A DNA stretch of 64,000 bases, from NCBI GenBank assembly GCA_944321685.1, contig CALUMH010000010.1:19093-83092 (forward strand), given 5' to 3'. Every line of letters starts with the position of its first letter. The stretch's first letter is position 1. Shown here one piece after another: positions 62,458 through 64,000 of this stretch. The position numbers were made by a program, and so were the translations under genes. The notes below the pieces were generated by a model. The model had not been told where the DNA came from. It ran no database searches and saw only the letters and a program-made list of their open reading frames with translations. This DNA is from an uncultured Muribaculaceae bacterium (lineage in GTDB: Bacteria; Bacteroidota; Bacteroidia; Bacteroidales; Muribaculaceae).

Positions 62458-62805
62458 ATGGCTCGACAAAAGAACGACGGCAAAGGGCGCATGGGAGGCC
62501 GTCAGAAAGGAACGCCCAACAAGGTGACTGGAACTGTGAAAGAATGGCTTGCCGACCTCATAGACAAAAACAGGGGGCAGATAGAGGCCGATTTGCAGCA
62601 ACTGGAGCCGAAAGAACGATTGGCCATGCTTGAAAAATTCATGCAGTACATAGTGCCGAAGCCAAAGACTGAATTTTCGGTAACGAGCGAAAAGCAGCAA
62701 GAACCGGTATTTGATTTATCGCTTGTTCCGGACGATGTAGTTTGCGAGATAGCGGACAAATTGCTCGATTATCGAGACATGGCATATTTTGGCAACAAAG
62801 ACTAA
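62458..62805 (+). CDS. DUF5681-like small DNA-associated protein
   Basis: 115 residues. A basic start (MARQKNDGKGRMGGRQKGTPNK) with the GGRQKGTPNK motif is followed by a helical part (VKEWLADLIDKNRGQIEADL) and KERLAMLEKFMQYIVPKP. Such proteins in Bacteroidales lie in phages and mobile elements, often near terminase genes, but there is no terminase here. A DNA-binding or packaging role is only a possibility. The ATG at 62458 is preferred. A hairpin terminator follows at 62812-62845. Confidence 0.7.
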   Translation: MARQKNDGKGRMGGRQKGTPNKVTGTVKEWLADLIDKNRGQIEADLQQLEPKERLAMLEKFMQYIVPKPKTEFSVTSEKQQEPVFDLSLVPDDVVCEIADKLLDYRDMAYFGNKD

Positions 62806-62811
62806 GTGATG

Positions 62812-62845
62812 CAGTGCCGTTGAGGTGAAAGACCCGGCGGCACTG
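62812..62845 (+). terminator. Terminator of the replication operon
   Basis: CAGTGCC (62812-62818) and GGCACTG (62839-62845) are followed by TTTG. The T-run is short. Confidence 0.55.
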
Positions 62846-63079
62846 TTTGTATTATGCCCAACGGCTTGCGGTGATGCGTTTTGGCGGCATTTCTCCGTCA
62901 AGGTGGCACAATCCCACAGACAGGCAAAAAGGCCGTCAAAATTAATCTGACGAAGTTTGATGGCAATTAACGCTGCAAATTGGATAAGTTACCACTTTGC
63001 GTACTTTCTTGCCGACACCTCAACCCCATTAACCTAAATAATAATAACGACGGGATAGATTATAACGTTTGGAATGTCG
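62846..63079. other. Gene-free segment in the right part of the element
   Basis: No open frame of convincing length or motif is seen between the replication operon and the small RNA. A short stretch near 62870-62930 reads like the tail of a lost gene in one frame, but the support is too weak to call a pseudogene. Confidence 0.4.
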
Positions 63080-63109
63080 TTGTATGCACGAAATATATTG
63101 CTACCTTTG
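63080..63109 (+). promoter_or_regulatory. Promoter of the putative small RNA
   Basis: TTG (63080-63082) with TACCTTTG at 63102-63109 and a 19-bp spacer. It is a good Bacteroidota match with no coding gene behind it. Confidence 0.55.
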
Positions 63110-63115
63110 CAGTGA

Positions 63116-63179
63116 AATGCCATTGGTATTTTAATCGCAACGCAAGGTTGTTTGCTTGGAGAGGCAGACAACCTTTTTC
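63116..63179 (+). ncRNA. Putative small RNA of the element
   Basis: A promoter (63080-63109) is followed, about 35 nt later, by a 12-bp hairpin: AAGGTTGTTTGC (63144-63155) with GCAGACAACCTT (63164-63175), then TTTTT. This makes a predicted transcript of about 64 nt. It encodes no peptide I would support. It is near the right end of the element and may act on it or on its host. Confidence 0.45.
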
Positions 63180-63208
63180 ATATCCCTACACACTACAACT
63201 CCAGCGAG

Positions 63209-63225
63209 GTGACATTTAAGTGACA
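63209..63225. other. Candidate integrase arm sites, right
   Basis: GTGACA at 63209-63214 and 63220-63225, spaced by exactly 11 bp, mirrors the left pair at 57018-57034. Confidence 0.45.
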
Positions 63226-63271
63226 TTTTAGGTAAACAAAAATCGCCAACTAATTGATAGTCAGCGATTAA

Positions 63272-63288
63272 TTGTACTCCCGAGCAGA
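63272..63288. repeat. Right attachment repeat
   Basis: TTGTACTCCCGAGCAGA, identical to 56884-56900. It overlaps the T arm and acceptor end of tRNA-Arg, so the tRNA is complete after integration. Confidence 0.85.
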
Positions 63289-63346
63289 ATCGAACTGCTA
63301 TCTAAAGTTTAGGAAACTTCCATTCTATCCGTTGAACTACGGGAGC
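63275..63346 (-). tRNA. tRNA-Arg (anticodon CCT)
   Basis: On the minus strand the acceptor arms GCTCCCG and CGGGAGT pair (G-U at the end). The anticodon loop TTCCTAA gives CCT. The T arm AGCAG TTCGATT CTGCT is intact. It is 72 nt and encodes no CCA. The 3' end is the integration site of the element. Confidence 0.9.
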
Positions 63347-63376
63347 CTATAATTTGTGATGATGTTTTTGCGGGTG

Positions 63377-63407
63377 CAAATTTAAGTATAATTATTTGAT
63401 TTGGCAA
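63377..63407 (-). promoter_or_regulatory. Promoter of tRNA-Arg
   Basis: Minus strand TTG (63407-63405), 20 bp, TAAATTTG (63384-63377). Confidence 0.6.
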
Positions 63408-63650
63408 TACCGTGACTATGATGGAATGTCGATTATAGTTGAAAAAAATTGTTTAATATCTTGTTGAAATAAATGTTGGGCGGTATTCAGGGCGAGGCTG
63501 GCTATTGCCGGGAGATGTTTTCCTGTTTTAGACGGCAAAGCGTATGATGTGGCAAAACTTGGAAACTGGCTGAAAAGAATCTTGTAACAACATGGTTAAA
63601 TCTTAAAACATTGGAAAATTAAACGAACTCGATAAAAAACGGCATTGAAA
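63408..63650. other. Gene-free segment between the two tRNA genes
   Basis: A/T-rich sequence without a convincing open frame, repeat or terminator. Only the flanking tRNA promoters are seen. Confidence 0.5.
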
Positions 63651-63682
63651 TTTGCATATTATGGAAAAAGGTAGTAATTTTG
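63651..63682 (+). promoter_or_regulatory. Promoter of tRNA-Asp
   Basis: TTTG (63651-63654), 20 bp, TAATTTTG (63675-63682). Confidence 0.75.
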
Positions 63683-63727
63683 CACTCGCAATCGGGAAAA
63701 CAACGGTTGCACACATGATTCCAAAAA

Positions 63728-63802
63728 GGTGCGGTAGTTCAGCCTGGTTAGAATACATGCCTGTCACGCATGGGGTCGCGGGTTCGAGTCCCGTCCGCAC
63801 CG
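63728..63802 (+). tRNA. tRNA-Asp (anticodon GTC)
   Basis: The acceptor arms GGTGCGG and CCGCACC pair fully. The anticodon loop CTGTCAC gives GTC. The T arm CGGG TTCGAGT CCCG is intact. It is 75 nt with a G discriminator and no encoded CCA. Confidence 0.95.
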
Positions 63803-63835
63803 CAATAAACATTGAAAATCAATGTTTTACAAAAT

Positions 63836-63877
63836 AAACACCCGATTTTACACCCAAGAATGTAAAATCGGGTGTTT
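63836..63877 (+). terminator. Terminator after tRNA-Asp
   Basis: AAACACCCGATTTTACA (63836-63852) pairs with TGTAAAATCGGGTGTTT (63861-63877) over 17 bp, then T. Confidence 0.85.
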
Positions 63878-63906
63878 TAGTTCATTTAAAAGGTTATGGG
63901 ATAATC

Positions 63907-63938
63907 CGGATCAGCGGATTTTCGGATCAGCGGATTTT
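63907..63938. repeat. 16-bp tandem repeat
   Basis: CGGATCAGCGGATTTT occurs twice in a row (63907-63922 and 63923-63938). It is intergenic, just before the end of the minus-strand gene at 63961. Confidence 0.8.
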
Positions 63939-63960
63939 CCCGGTTGGTGGAACGGGGATT

Positions 63961-64000
63961 TCAGGAATATAGCTTGGCAAGCCTGAACATGAAGAAGCCT
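63961..64000 (-). CDS. Partial gene end, minus strand
   Basis: Read from the right edge, one minus-strand frame gives GFFMFRLAKLYS and a TGA stop at 63963-63961. It is plausible as the C-terminus of a protein with a hydrophobic end, but another frame is also open for a few codons. No function can be inferred. Confidence 0.3.
   Translation of the reverse strand, partial: GFFMFRLAKLYS

Larger units (their letters stand above)
56884..63288. mobile_element. Integrative element in tRNA-Arg(CCT), about 6.4 kb
   Basis: It is bounded by a 17-bp direct repeat that is the 3' end of a tRNA gene. A tyrosine integrase lies next to the left end and the intact tRNA overlaps the right end. It carries its own excisionase-like protein, ATPase, primase, RusA-type resolvase, DUF5681-like protein, iteron-like repeats, paired GTGACA repeats near both ends, and a probable small RNA. 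There are no mobilisation, conjugation, capsid or tail genes. It is therefore either a plasmid-like integrative replicon or a phage or ICE satellite. Confidence 0.88.

Noticed and set aside
62870..62930. Possible gene remnant in the element
   Set aside because: A short run that reads like a protein tail, but no start, no family and no frameshifted remainder can be shown.
63239..63271. Short AATCGC/GCGATT hairpin before the right attachment repeat, considered as a new tRNA terminator
   Set aside because: Only a 6-bp stem with a long loop and no T-run on the needed strand.

Overview
The window is a chromosomal segment from a member of the Bacteroidales, probably a gut Muribaculaceae/Bacteroidaceae relative. 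Three things point there. Almost every clear promoter is the Bacteroidota type (TTTG, about 20 bp, then TAnnTTTG), visible Shine-Dalgarno sequences are scarce, and the gene set is typical: Bacteroidota-type Rho with a long disordered insert, GldH, NspC, FprA, a GH2 with signal peptide, and a DUF2807 protein. The family-level placement is an inference.

Layout. 1-9.3 kb is housekeeping: a partial exported protein, grpE-dnaJ, a UvrD/PcrA helicase, nspC, an MGMT-type DNA repair protein, an MFS exporter and trigger factor. 9.4-17.3 kb is a three-gene minus-strand operon: a SIR2-like/TIR protein, a membrane-anchored nSTAND1-type NTPase with an extracytoplasmic YD-like repeat half, and an exported paralogue of that half. 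I read it as a candidate immune or envelope-sensing system. 17.5-32.9 kb is mostly housekeeping (fprA, miaB, MFS, porin, xerD, carboxynorspermidine synthase, EamA transporter, Fic protein, transketolase, rho), with a Panacea-type toxin-antitoxin-like pair at 23.7-24.8 kb. 33.0-43.3 kb is a nine-gene minus-strand cluster with three different dynamin-like GTPases, an AAA+ ATPase, two YbjN-like small proteins, two unrecognised proteins and a Ca-binding-repeat/C39-like protein. This is the second strong candidate for an undescribed system. 43.5-56.7 kb is again ordinary: tRNA-Cys, queA, flippase, ruvB, pepT, M24 peptidase, HAD hydrolase, gldH, TraB/GumN protein, DUF2807 protein, GH2 and an RbsD/FucU-like protein.

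56.9-63.3 kb is a small integrative element inserted in the 3' end of a tRNA-Arg(CCT) gene. It is bounded by a 17-bp direct repeat. It carries a tyrosine integrase, an unknown cargo gene, an excisionase-like HTH protein, a RepA-like ATPase, an iteron-like array, a zinc-finger/Toprim primase, a RusA-type resolvase, a DUF5681-like protein and a probable small RNA. The tRNA's own terminator now lies 6.4 kb away on the far side. The window ends with tRNA-Asp and the tail of a minus-strand gene.

A palindromic MITE-like repeat family is present in three intergenic places (106-259, 46373-46501, 56688-56835). No CRISPR array or rRNA gene was seen.
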